IMG/VR virus record: IMGVR_UViG_3300031877_000321
Coordinates: 1-26,629 of that record
Source: a virus
Strand: one strand, 5' to 3'
DNA length: 26,629 bases
The position numbers were made by a program, and so were the translations under genes. Positions 1 through 6,831 of the stretch are shown in pieces. The notes beneath the pieces were generated by a model. It ran no database searches. It saw nothing but the letters and a program-made list of their open reading frames with translations, and was not told the DNA's origin. Position 1 is the stretch's first letter. Every line of letters starts with the position of its first letter.

Positions 1-267
1 ATGTCTCTAATGCAGAGTTCTAGACTAGGAAGGAAACTTCAACGCTCGCTAGACGACCGGCGGCCCAAGGGAGTCAGAGTCAGCGTCAGCCTTGACGAGG
101 ACCTGATCAAGACGCTGGAGCAGATCAGGAGAGACCTCAGTGAGCCATCATTCAGCGGCCTCATCAGAAGACTACTGAAGGAGCGATTGGGCGAGCTGGG
201 CATACTGAGCGACGACGCGAGAAAGGCCCTCGGACTGACGAGAGTGAAAGACTCACAAAATCTGTGA
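1..267 (+). CDS. Ribbon-helix-helix-like DNA-binding protein
   Basis: An 88-residue basic protein. Residues about 24-63 fit the ribbon-helix-helix pattern: a short strand (VRVSVSLDEDL), a helix (IKTLEQIRRDL) and a second helix after a Ser-rich turn (FSGLIRRLLKERLGEL). Such proteins bind DNA as dimers and usually repress transcription, in viruses often of their own operon. The N-terminal 23 residues are rich in Arg and Lys. The window begins exactly at this ATG, so the ribosome-binding site and any promoter cannot be seen and a longer N-terminus cannot be excluded. Assignment rests on the pattern only; the target is unknown. Confidence 0.6.
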   Translation: MSLMQSSRLGRKLQRSLDDRRPKGVRVSVSLDEDLIKTLEQIRRDLSEPSFSGLIRRLLKERLGELGILSDDARKALGLTRVKDSQNL

Positions 268-334
268 AGCTCTCGGAAGATTGCCGCTCGCATCGGAACG
301 CTTCTCAACCGGCCTTAACTAGTTCCTCGACACC

Positions 335-698
335 ATGAGCGGCAGTAAACAGCACGATAACCCGACTTTGCGACCGCCCTTTTGGGACTGGAACACCCAT
401 GACAAAGCCTCATCTCTGGCGCTCCAGATCGATTCACCAAATGTCCCCTAACGCAATTGGATATTCACCCGAAAGTCGCTCAAGCCCATCGAGATATCTT
501 CGAAACACCACGCGAGTCACGAAGCATCTGTCGATTCTCACCATCAAAGCTTCGTTGCGGAGCATCTTTCAAGACTCATTCATAGACAAAGAGCTATCTG
601 AGATCGTCTCTTTGAAGGATTCTGAGGACATCGATGTGGTCCGAGGAGAGGTGCTCAGATCGCCCAGGTACTCGCGAACATTTCGTTTTGGCGGCTGA
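335..698 (+). pseudogene. Degenerate or frameshifted coding-like region
   Basis: No clean gene fills the 440 bases between the first gene and the phosphoesterase. Coding-like peptide appears piecewise in three frames. An ATG at 335 opens a 38-codon frame ending at 451. A -1 shift at its CCCC run (445-448) would extend it to a stop at 583-585. Another frame, open from an ATG at 399 to 698, has a plausible C-terminal half (around FIDKELSEIVSLKDSEDID) but a Ser/Arg-rich, non-coding-like N-terminal half. This pattern suggests a decayed gene or indel errors in the assembly. It could also be one real small gene (399-698). No family is recognised. Confidence 0.3.
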
Positions 699-737
699 TC
701 ATGGCCCTTATTGAGTTCTCATTCGGCGACATGTTTC

Positions 738-1532
738 ATGAGATGTGTCAAGGCGCTAGTAGTCAGCGACACGCACACCGGCAGCGTGTTTGGAATCTGG
801 CACAGGTCGTTCAGCTCTGACCGTTTGGCTTCGATGAACCCGGTTCAGCAGGTCCTCTTTCGGTACTGGATGAACCTCTGCAAATTCCTACGTGATTGGA
901 AACCAACGCTTCTTCTATTGAACGGCGATCTCATCGATGGGCCCAATTATCGTTCCGGAGGAAGATACCTGACCACGACCAGCATGACTAAGCAAGCAGA
1001 ATGCGCCTTGGCTCTTCTCAGGATGATTCCGCTCAAAAGCGTCGAGATCTATGGACTCGCCGGCGGTGACCACTCGAGTAGCGAGTTCATCGACTCGCAC
1101 CAAATGATTGTGGAATCTCTCGGAGGCAGTTTCTGTGATGATCACTTGTTTCTCGACGCAAAAGGGCATACGATCCACCTGTCGCATGGAAGTTCAACAG
1201 CTTTCGTGTACTACGAACAAGTCCTCGCACGGGAGGGAATGTTTGCGGATCAAACCTCAGTCGCTGGCAAGACTCCCGATGTGGAGGTTGTGCTTCGAGC
1301 GCACTGGCACAAGTGGATACACATTCAGCGAGCTTGGAAGGGCGAGACCGACCGACACATCATCGTAGGACCAGGTTTCCAGGGACAAGACGAGTACATG
1401 TCAAAGCGCAGCCCTCTGAGATTGGTGCCTGATGTGGGAGCTGTCCTATTGTCTGTCTCTCGGGATCGGATACTGGTCGATCGCATCCTCTATCCGACAC
1501 CCTTGGTTCGAGAAAGCGCGGTGACCTTGTAG
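738..1532 (+). CDS. Calcineurin-like metallophosphoesterase
   Basis: Predicted two-metal phosphoesterase. Motifs in order: SDTH (residues 10-13, metal-binding Asp and His), NGDLID (62-67), GGDHS (109-113, in place of the usual GNHD), HLSHG (147-151) and AHWH (188-191, in place of GHTH). All metal-ligand positions of the family appear present, though the third motif has Asp where Asn is usual. The frame stays open back to an ATG at 711; I prefer the ATG at 738 because the family fold begins directly before the SDTH strand. No strong Shine-Dalgarno is seen at either. Viral members act on DNA, RNA or nucleotides; the substrate here cannot be told. The next gene starts 2 bases after the stop. Confidence 0.75.
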   Translation: MRCVKALVVSDTHTGSVFGIWHRSFSSDRLASMNPVQQVLFRYWMNLCKFLRDWKPTLLLLNGDLIDGPNYRSGGRYLTTTSMTKQAECALALLRMIPLKSVEIYGLAGGDHSSSEFIDSHQMIVESLGGSFCDDHLFLDAKGHTIHLSHGSSTAFVYYEQVLAREGMFADQTSVAGKTPDVEVVLRAHWHKWIHIQRAWKGETDRHIIVGPGFQGQDEYMSKRSPLRLVPDVGAVLLSVSRDRILVDRILYPTPLVRESAVTL

Positions 1533-1534
1533 CA

Positions 1535-1828
1535 ATGAGAAACGTCATAATCATTGATGCCAAGCGCCTTAGGGAAGCGATTAAGCCGAAATCAATGCTG
1601 GAACTGTGGCCCCAAGCGTACCAGACCGTGCAGGTAGTTCGCAACGCGCCCGGAATCACGGCACGTCAACTGTGCACGTACTTCGGCTGGAAACGGAACA
1701 CCAAGGAGAAAATGTTACTGCGCTTGGTGAAAGAAGGATATCTCACGACGAAACTCGTTCCCGTCGCCGGAAGAAACGGAAAGAAAAGCAGAACAAGAGC
1801 CTACTGGGCCGGCAAGAGGCCCGTCTAA
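1535..1828 (+). CDS. Small winged-helix DNA-binding protein
   Basis: A 97-residue basic protein. Residues about 31-72 fit a winged helix-turn-helix: a helix (YQTVQVVRNAPG), a recognition region (TARQLCTYFGWKRNTKEKML) and a following helix into a hydrophobic strand (LRLVKEGYLTTK). A basic, Gly/Lys-rich wing and tail follow. This resembles the MarR or replication-initiator type of small winged helix, with probable transcription control in the virus. It starts 2 bases after the phosphoesterase stop, so the two are probably co-transcribed. A perfect palindrome lies 12 bases after its stop and could be its binding site (inference). Confidence 0.55.
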   Translation: MRNVIIIDAKRLREAIKPKSMLELWPQAYQTVQVVRNAPGITARQLCTYFGWKRNTKEKMLLRLVKEGYLTTKLVPVAGRNGKKSRTRAYWAGKRPV

Positions 1829-1839
1829 GGGCGAACTCT

Positions 1840-1855
1840 GCAATTCTCGAATTGC
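1840..1855. promoter_or_regulatory. 16-bp perfect palindrome, possible operator
   Basis: GCAATTC-TC-GAATTGC: two 7-base arms that are exact reverse complements with a 2-base centre. The 2-base centre is too short for a stable RNA hairpin loop, so dimeric protein binding is more likely than a terminator. It lies in the 125-base gap between the winged-helix gene and the start of the envelope cluster at 1954, where an operator would be expected. Which of the two DNA-binding proteins in this window would bind it is not known. Confidence 0.4.
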
Positions 1856-1953
1856 GCGCCTCGACCACACGTGAGCTGCTCCAGAACGGCTGACAGACGA
1901 CACGATGTCCTAGACAACTCTTAGATTCACATGACATCTGAGGAGGTGAAGAT

Positions 1954-2202
1954 GTGAGTCCGAAAGAGGAACAGCCGTCAGTTGAAGCAGCAGCCGACCT
2001 TGGCAACCCACGCGAGACACAATCGCTACTAGCGTACATCGTGACCATCGGGTTCTTCCTGATTGCCGGAATCGCCATTGCAAGGGCCACCTCGTTCCAA
2101 GACATCGTGGGAATCTTGAATATCGTTGCGCCCCTCGCAGTGATGGTTCTGGCGTTCTACTTCGCAAACAAGGCTGCACAGGCGGCCGCCGAAAGAGCGT
2201 AG
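1954..2202 (+). CDS. Small two-helix membrane protein (holin-like topology)
   Basis: An 82-residue protein with a polar N-terminus (about 24 residues) and two hydrophobic segments at about 25-44 and 51-72, ending in a short Ala-rich charged tail. The GTG start at 1954 is supported by a full AGGAGGTGA site at 1941-1949. Small two-segment membrane proteins next to other membrane genes are typical of viral holins, but the topology alone does not prove this. It is the first gene of a run of closely spaced or overlapping envelope-related genes reaching to 6005. Confidence 0.6.
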   Translation: MSPKEEQPSVEAAADLGNPRETQSLLAYIVTIGFFLIAGIAIARATSFQDIVGILNIVAPLAVMVLAFYFANKAAQAAAERA

Positions 2203-2246
2203 TCTGTCTTATCGATTGATCGTGTGGGCGGAGGTGAGCTCAAGAA

Positions 2247-2648
2247 TTGACAGTTGAAAATTGTGATGGGGAGCTAAGACAGTTACTTGAAGTCAAGAGA
2301 GCGTACCGAACGGATCTTGCCGCGTTCGAGACTGACCTGAAGGCTCGTTACGAGCGAGAACTAGCGGACGCGAGGAAGCGCTTCAAAGAACAGTACCTCG
2401 AGCGTATCGTAGATGTTGTGTTTGCTGAGGCGGCGCCGGTCCAAGAGCCGAGCCCCCAGCTCGTCCTTCCAACCGAGCCTGCTGTTGAGGTCAAGAAATC
2501 GGGAATATGCCCGGAATGCGACGCCCCGGTCGGGCCTGATGACAAGTTCTGCGCGAAATGTGCAACGCCGCTAAGGGAGGAGGATGAGCGTGAGTCGCAA
2601 GCAGTGGTTAGTGCAGGTCGCAAGTTCAGCACGAGACACCGCGCATAG
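2247..2648 (+). CDS. Coiled-coil zinc-ribbon protein
   Basis: A 133-residue protein. Residues about 8-60 are highly charged and probably helical or coiled-coil. A Pro/Glu linker follows, then a zinc ribbon with Cys88-x2-Cys91 and Cys102-x2-Cys105 (GICPECDAPVGPDDKFCAKC), a short double-CxxC form very common in archaea. The TTG start at 2247 is decided by GGAGGTGA at 2230-2237 with a 9-base spacer, the same geometry as the TTG gene at 14050. Its 3' end overlaps the next gene by 65 bases. It may be an adaptor for the membrane proteins around it (inference). Confidence 0.65.
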   Translation: MTVENCDGELRQLLEVKRAYRTDLAAFETDLKARYERELADARKRFKEQYLERIVDVVFAEAAPVQEPSPQLVLPTEPAVEVKKSGICPECDAPVGPDDKFCAKCATPLREEDERESQAVVSAGRKFSTRHRA

Positions 2649-3480
2649 GATCCTCGAATCAGACATCGAACAACTTGCAATGATCCTGACCACCATCGTG
2701 GCGGCCGGGACGTACGGATGGATCGAGGGATTTGCCATCGAATCATGGCGGTATCCCAGCGCTCAAGTCTGGTGGTTTCTCGGTCACTTCTCCACATACT
2801 CGCTTGCGATGGCTGTGCTCTTCGCCTGCATCACGGGCGGGTTTGCACTCATTAAAGGCCGCAGCATGTTCATGAAGGGCAAGCGGTACTTCCTGATCAC
2901 GTTCGCGGGTAACTATCCGTTCTCTTGGATGGTTGAGGACTTCGCGTTCTTCTGGTTCTATCCCGATCCGAACTATCGCCTGTCAAGCGAGATCTGGACG
3001 AACTGGTTCTTGGGCGGAGTGTGGCTGCAGGATCCCTGGCGCTCAGCAGTCAAGATCTGGATTCCCACTTGGTACTTCATCGTCCTACTGTTTTGGCTTG
3101 CAATGATGTGGTACGCGCACCGCTGCACCGTCTACGATAACCTGGTCAAAGACGAGATTGCCCGCGAGATTGTGCCGCGTACCATCGAGATTCCAGGCGA
3201 AGTGAAGAAACCTGTTCGACTTCCTGAAGAAGTGGCTGAGAGGCGAGAGCCCGGCGCCGAGGCGACGCTACCGAAAGCGGAGCCTGCAACCGTTGAGCCA
3301 GCTAAGCCTAGCCCGGGGGAGATTCCGCAGGCGCCGACGCCAGCGCCGCAGCCTGAGCAACCGCCCACCGAGCAGCGGCCATTAGGGCTGCCCAAGCCTA
3401 CGCGATCCCGTGAGGCTGAGGAAGCACTCCTGAAACTACGAGAGAAGTGGCTGAGAAATGCAGGCAATGCAGAAACCTAG
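2584..3480 (+). CDS. Membrane protein with Pro/Glu-rich tail
   Basis: A 298-residue protein. Hydrophobic, Trp/Phe-rich segments lie at about 31-52, 62-90, 101-127 and 157-179, suggesting four membrane passes. A highly charged, Pro/Glu/Ala-rich tail of about 115 residues follows, with a basic helix at the very end. The ATG at 2584 is directly preceded by GGGAGGAGG and lies inside the end of the zinc-ribbon gene. No known family is recognised. The long low-complexity tail could span the cytoplasm or the pseudoperiplasmic space, or bind a partner. It belongs to the envelope cluster and overlaps the next small gene by 23 bases. Confidence 0.65.
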   Translation: MSVSRKQWLVQVASSARDTAHRILESDIEQLAMILTTIVAAGTYGWIEGFAIESWRYPSAQVWWFLGHFSTYSLAMAVLFACITGGFALIKGRSMFMKGKRYFLITFAGNYPFSWMVEDFAFFWFYPDPNYRLSSEIWTNWFLGGVWLQDPWRSAVKIWIPTWYFIVLLFWLAMMWYAHRCTVYDNLVKDEIAREIVPRTIEIPGEVKKPVRLPEEVAERREPGAEATLPKAEPATVEPAKPSPGEIPQAPTPAPQPEQPPTEQRPLGLPKPTRSREAEEALLKLREKWLRNAGNAET

Positions 3481-3655
3481 GCTTGCCCTGTCCTATTATC
3501 TCGGTATGTTCCTGCTCCTTCTGTTCCTCGCGGTCTCAATCATCCGGCACATCGAGGATGTGCGAATCGAAGAGGCCGTCATATTCGCTGCGCTTGCCGC
3601 GACAATTCTCTTCGCAATATTCGCAGCGTGGAGGGCGAGCAATAGTGGCGAGTGA
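3458..3655 (+). CDS. Small two-helix membrane protein
   Basis: A 65-residue protein with hydrophobic segments at about 11-29 and 38-58 and short charged ends. It overlaps the end of the preceding membrane protein by 23 bases and the start of the subtilase propeptide frame (GTG at 3645) by 11, an arrangement typical of translationally coupled viral genes. Topology would fit a holin or a small accessory subunit; no family is recognised. Confidence 0.55.
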   Translation: MQAMQKPRLALSYYLGMFLLLLFLAVSIIRHIEDVRIEEAVIFAALAATILFAIFAAWRASNSGE

Positions 3656-4010
3656 ACTTGCACGAGAACTCGGACGGTTTCCGTTTACGAAACTGAAGCC
3701 ACGGTCTTTCAGGGTCCACATAGCGAGTTTGACAGAACAAGAACTCGAGAAGCATCCTGTGAGAATCTGGATTGAAACCGAAGATATCGCGAAAGTCGTG
3801 AAGATTGCTGGCTCCGCTCGAATCCTGCGCACCTACCCTCACCTCGACCTGATCTATTTGGAAGCTTACGCCAGTCAACTTGCTTCACTTGTTGCGAGCG
3901 ACCTCGTCCGTTCTGTCTGGAACGATCTTCCTGTGAAGGCTGAGGGCTGCCTTGTGGTCACTCAAACGGATTCACGTGCCAGACCTGTGGAGGCTTGGCC
4001 TCACAGGTGA
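3645..4010 (+). CDS. Subtilase propeptide-like protein (separate frame)
   Basis: About 121 residues from a GTG at 3645, preceded by GGAGGG at 3631-3636. The segment from about residue 20 to 100 (FRVHIASLTEQELEKHPVRI, then a helix, ILRTYPHLDLIYLEAYA, and LVRSVWND near the end) reads like the inhibitor-I9-type propeptide of subtilisins. These fold the protease and block its active site. The catalytic domain follows in another frame (from 3952). After about codon 102 this frame runs into sequence that looks like out-of-frame protease, so the last 20 residues are probably not native domain. Either the two parts are separate polypeptides or they are joined by a +1 shift within 3937-4010. Confidence 0.55.
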   Translation: MASELARELGRFPFTKLKPRSFRVHIASLTEQELEKHPVRIWIETEDIAKVVKIAGSARILRTYPHLDLIYLEAYASQLASLVASDLVRSVWNDLPVKAEGCLVVTQTDSRARPVEAWPHR

Positions 4011-4890
4011 ACGCATCCGCATCGGCATAGTCGGCACCGGGATCGATCTCACGCATCCAGACTTTCGCAATAACTCGATCAACGCGTTCAGTCTTCTAGG
4101 CCCGGATGTCAGCGACCTGGTCGGTCACGAGACCGGCATCGTCTGGCTGATCACGCGTATCGCTCCGCGAGCGGATATGATAGTTGCAAAGGACCGTGTC
4201 GGCGCTTACGGGTACATGCATCACGTCATCGATGCGTGCGAGCGCCTGCGCCAACTTGGCGTCCAGATCGTGAACTTGTCGGTCGCAACGGACTTTCCCA
4301 CAGATGGCACGGATCCAATCAGTCGTGAAGTGAACTACCTTGGTGATAATGGCGTTCTTGTGGCATGTGCCGCAGGAAACAAAGGGCCGAACTTCCAGAC
4401 GATTGGTGCGCCGGGCGCCGCGGAAGAAGCGCTCACGGTCGGCAAGACCAACGATCATGATCAAGTAAGCTGGGATAGCTCACGCGGCCCCACGCTTGAC
4501 GGACGACTGAAGCCTAACTGTGTCGCTCCTGGTTCACGAATAATTGCCGCGTCGCCGCTCGCGTTGCGTAAAGGTGCATACTACATTTTCGACTGCACCA
4601 GCTATTCGGTTCCGCATGTCACAGGCATCTTGGCGCTCCTGAAGCAAGCCTACCCAGATGTCACGGCAGGCGACTTGAAGCAGGCAATCATCGCAGGGTG
4701 TGAGCCTGCGAACCCGTCTCTGCTTTCACGCATTGTTGGCGCTCCGGGTCTGCGGAAGCGCCTCGCGACGAAACTTCGAACAGCTCTCGCAAGCCAGGCG
4801 GATCCTCGGTGGAGTATCGGCGCTGGCCGCGTGAACGCGTACCGCTCCTATGAGATGCTGAAAAATGCAAAGCAGAAGGAAACTGGTTGA
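3952..4890 (+). CDS. Subtilisin-like protease (S8), catalytic Asp replaced
   Basis: A 312-residue S8 domain. The family hallmarks are clear: GIVGTGIDLTHPDF (25-38), GHETG (58-62), VACAAGNKGPN (137-147, oxyanion Asn143), SSRGPTLDGRLKPNCVAPGS (176-195) and CTSYSVPHVTG (215-225, nucleophile Ser217). The Asp of the usual DTG is Gly28 here (codon GGC), and the HGTH motif is HETG with the putative catalytic His59 kept. So Ser, His and Asn remain but the Asp does not. It may be an inactive homologue, a decaying gene or an unusual active variant. There is no signal peptide. The TTG at 3952 has a weak GAGGG upstream; the alternative is fusion to the propeptide frame by a +1 shift. Confidence 0.8.
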   Translation: MWSLKRIHVPDLWRLGLTGERIRIGIVGTGIDLTHPDFRNNSINAFSLLGPDVSDLVGHETGIVWLITRIAPRADMIVAKDRVGAYGYMHHVIDACERLRQLGVQIVNLSVATDFPTDGTDPISREVNYLGDNGVLVACAAGNKGPNFQTIGAPGAAEEALTVGKTNDHDQVSWDSSRGPTLDGRLKPNCVAPGSRIIAASPLALRKGAYYIFDCTSYSVPHVTGILALLKQAYPDVTAGDLKQAIIAGCEPANPSLLSRIVGAPGLRKRLATKLRTALASQADPRWSIGAGRVNAYRSYEMLKNAKQKETG

Positions 4891-5215
4891 GCATCTGCTC
4901 CGCAAGCATGAACTCATACTGACGCGGGCCGTCTCGGGTCACGACCGGTTCGCAGCGCTGAAGAACCTGGAGCGAGCGGAGAAACGGTTCCTACTGTCCT
5001 TCCTCACAAGCCTCGGCGGCGGTATCTACTGGCTTACGATGGAGCTCTGGGGCCTCAACCTCAGCGATTTCGTAGGGCTTCCGATTAACCGGGTGGCATC
5101 GATCGCTCTCGGTGCCGCCGTCACAGCCACCTCAATCCTCGCTATCCTCGCGTACCTCTCAATCGGACTCGTCGTGCAGAGAGCTGTGGAAATCAAGCCA
5201 CGAGAGAGCGACTAG
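4865..5215 (+). CDS. Small membrane protein with charged N-terminus
   Basis: A 116-residue protein. A basic amphipathic N-terminal region (about 1-41) precedes two hydrophobic segments at about 42-62 and 79-104, with a short charged tail. It starts 26 bases inside the end of the subtilase gene, so translation is probably coupled. No family is recognised. It sits between the protease and a zinc-binding membrane protein as part of the envelope cluster. Confidence 0.6.
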   Translation: MQSRRKLVEHLLRKHELILTRAVSGHDRFAALKNLERAEKRFLLSFLTSLGGGIYWLTMELWGLNLSDFVGLPINRVASIALGAAVTATSILAILAYLSIGLVVQRAVEIKPRESD

Positions 5216-5217
5216 AG

Positions 5218-5571
5218 ATGAGTCGAACCGCGCCGCTCGAGGTCTGCGCTCGCTGCGAGATGTTCAAGCCAGCTACCGAGATGACGAATGTCTACGCGCG
5301 AGACGCGAACGGGCACGTCGTCTGCCTACGGATCTGCCGAACATGCGCGAGCCCTGTCCTCACATACATCGCGGGCCGCTGGCCTACGATCCCGTCAATC
5401 GATAGCGGCCGATTACTGTCGGCAGGCCTCGCCCTGGTGCTCGTGGTTCTGAATGTGATTTTCGGTATCATCATCGGACCTCCCATGGGTTTCGCTGTCG
5501 TGCTGAGCGGTATCCTGGTCGGTGCGGGGATCCTCGCGGCGGTGGCGGTGTCATGCATCCAGTCATCCTAA
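5218..5571 (+). CDS. Zinc-finger membrane protein
   Basis: A 117-residue protein. The N-terminal half has Cys10-x2-Cys13 and Cys40-x2-Cys43 (with an extra Cys36), consistent with a zinc ribbon or treble-clef-like site. Two hydrophobic segments follow at about 66-86 and 90-112. It starts 2 bases after the preceding stop and overlaps the next gene by 19 bases. No function is recognised. The membrane-tethered zinc ribbon echoes the soluble zinc-ribbon protein at 2247. Confidence 0.6.
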   Translation: MSRTAPLEVCARCEMFKPATEMTNVYARDANGHVVCLRICRTCASPVLTYIAGRWPTIPSIDSGRLLSAGLALVLVVLNVIFGIIIGPPMGFAVVLSGILVGAGILAAVAVSCIQSS

Positions 5572-6005
5572 TCATTCTCCTAGCCGTGGCCCAGGCCAGC
5601 CCAGCGGTCATGGTTACTGTGAGCACGGACCGCGGCTGGTACAGCCCAGGCGAGTCAGTCACAATCCAGATCCAAGTCGCCATGACCGAGAACCCCACGA
5701 ATATGACTTGGCTGTGGCTCTACATCGACAAGCCAGACGGACACAATGCATTGTTCATGCAGCTGAACGCCACGAATCAGACGCTAGTCTGGAATATTCC
5801 AGCCGATGCAGCTGAAGGCGCCTATACAGTCACCGTCACTTGGGATCACCGCTACAGTCAGACAGGCTTCACCGTGGAAGGTCAGCCGATCCCCGAATTT
5901 CCGCTCGCACCCTTGGTGTTGATCTTTGCCACGGCGATTGCGTTTCTTGCCATATCTCGGCGGAAAGCAAGCGCTCGTTCCGAAACTCCTGCCGCTCATC
6001 CCTGA
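5553..6005 (+). CDS. Secreted Ig-like protein with PEF-type C-terminal anchor
   Basis: A 150-residue surface protein. Residues 1-18 form a signal peptide. Residues about 20-110 resemble a macroglobulin-MG2/Ig-like beta domain (DRGWYSPGESVTIQIQV, then EGAYTVTVTWDH), with three N-glycosylation sequons (N50, N72, N75). The C-terminus has IPEF (113-116), a hydrophobic segment (117-134) and RRK (136-138). This is the layout of archaeal PEF-CTERM-like surface proteins, thought to be processed or anchored by archaeosortases. It would therefore be displayed on the infected cell, perhaps for superinfection exclusion, surface modification or egress (inference). Its anchor-coding end overlaps the methyltransferase gene by 80 bases. 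Confidence 0.7.
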   Translation: MHPVILIILLAVAQASPAVMVTVSTDRGWYSPGESVTIQIQVAMTENPTNMTWLWLYIDKPDGHNALFMQLNATNQTLVWNIPADAAEGAYTVTVTWDHRYSQTGFTVEGQPIPEFPLAPLVLIFATAIAFLAISRRKASARSETPAAHP

Positions 6006-6831
6006 GCATGTCTGCTATGTCGAGGTGTTCGGCGGAGCGGCCGCGCTCCTGCTAAACAAGCCTGCTAGCCGGATAGAAGTCTACAACGATCTTGATTCTC
6101 AGCTTGTGAATCTCTTCGAAGTCATACGCGATGATGCAGACGGGTTCCTGAGACGCGCTGACTTCTTGCTCTACAGTCGAGAGCTCTACCAGCGCTGGCA
6201 GACTGACCTCGAGAACGAGAGACAGCCGCAGGATCGCGTGGAGCGCGCCGTCAGGTTCTGGTACGTGATTCGGTCCGCGTTCGGCGCTCACCCAAGCAAA
6301 GGCTGGGCGTTCCAGAGAGCACGGCCGCGTAATTCGGCGGCCGTGGTCCAGAACGCGCTTGCGAACATTCGTGCAATCCATGACAGGCTCAAGACCGTTG
6401 AGATCGATCACCTGGACTTTCGTCGTTGCATCAAAAACCGCGACGCGGCCAGCACGTTTCTGTATGTGGATCCCCCGTACCCTGAGACGGAACAGTACCG
6501 CGCCGGCGACTTCACGCTAGAAGATCACAGAGACCTCGCCCGGATCCTTCGCGATGCAAACAGCAAGTGGCTGATGACGGTTGGCGACCATCCCGAAATT
6601 CGCAAACTGTATGTCGACTTTGATCAGGGTTCTATCACATCCGCGATGGCGGTCGAGAAAGTGATCGGCCGCAAACGCGGTCGACTGACCCACTTGCTGA
6701 TCCGCAACTATGAGCCGCCCAAGACCCCGCTGTACACAACCGTTGCGAGTCAACTACCTCTGATGGATCTGTTCGGCCTTGGTCCGTCCTCGCAAGTTCA
6801 CGGACAAACTCTGGGTACGGATGCCGCCTGA
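5926..6831 (+). CDS. D12-class DNA N6-adenine methyltransferase
   Basis: A 301-residue protein with the D12 (Dam/DpnM-like) signatures: PYLGGKQ (9-15, AdoMet-binding motif X region), EVFGGAAALL (33-42, motif I), YNDLD (53-57) and the catalytic DPPYPETEQY (182-191, motif IV). It methylates adenine in double-stranded DNA at an unknown site. No restriction nuclease is nearby, so it is an orphan enzyme, most likely protecting viral DNA from host restriction or marking it for packaging. The TTG at 5926 overlaps the surface-protein gene by 80 bases; in-frame TTG codons at 5938 and 5947 are alternatives. No clear Shine-Dalgarno decides the start. Confidence 0.9.
   Translation: MPRRLRFLPYLGGKQALVPKLLPLIPEHVCYVEVFGGAAALLLNKPASRIEVYNDLDSQLVNLFEVIRDDADGFLRRADFLLYSRELYQRWQTDLENERQPQDRVERAVRFWYVIRSAFGAHPSKGWAFQRARPRNSAAVVQNALANIRAIHDRLKTVEIDHLDFRRCIKNRDAASTFLYVDPPYPETEQYRAGDFTLEDHRDLARILRDANSKWLMTVGDHPEIRKLYVDFDQGSITSAMAVEKVIGRKRGRLTHLLIRNYEPPKTPLYTTVASQLPLMDLFGLGPSSQVHGQTLGTDAA

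Noticed and set aside
3447-3644. Upstream part of the propeptide frame
   Set aside because: Ser/Cys/Arg-rich text overlapping the well-supported small membrane protein; GTG at 3645 behind GGAGGG is a better start.
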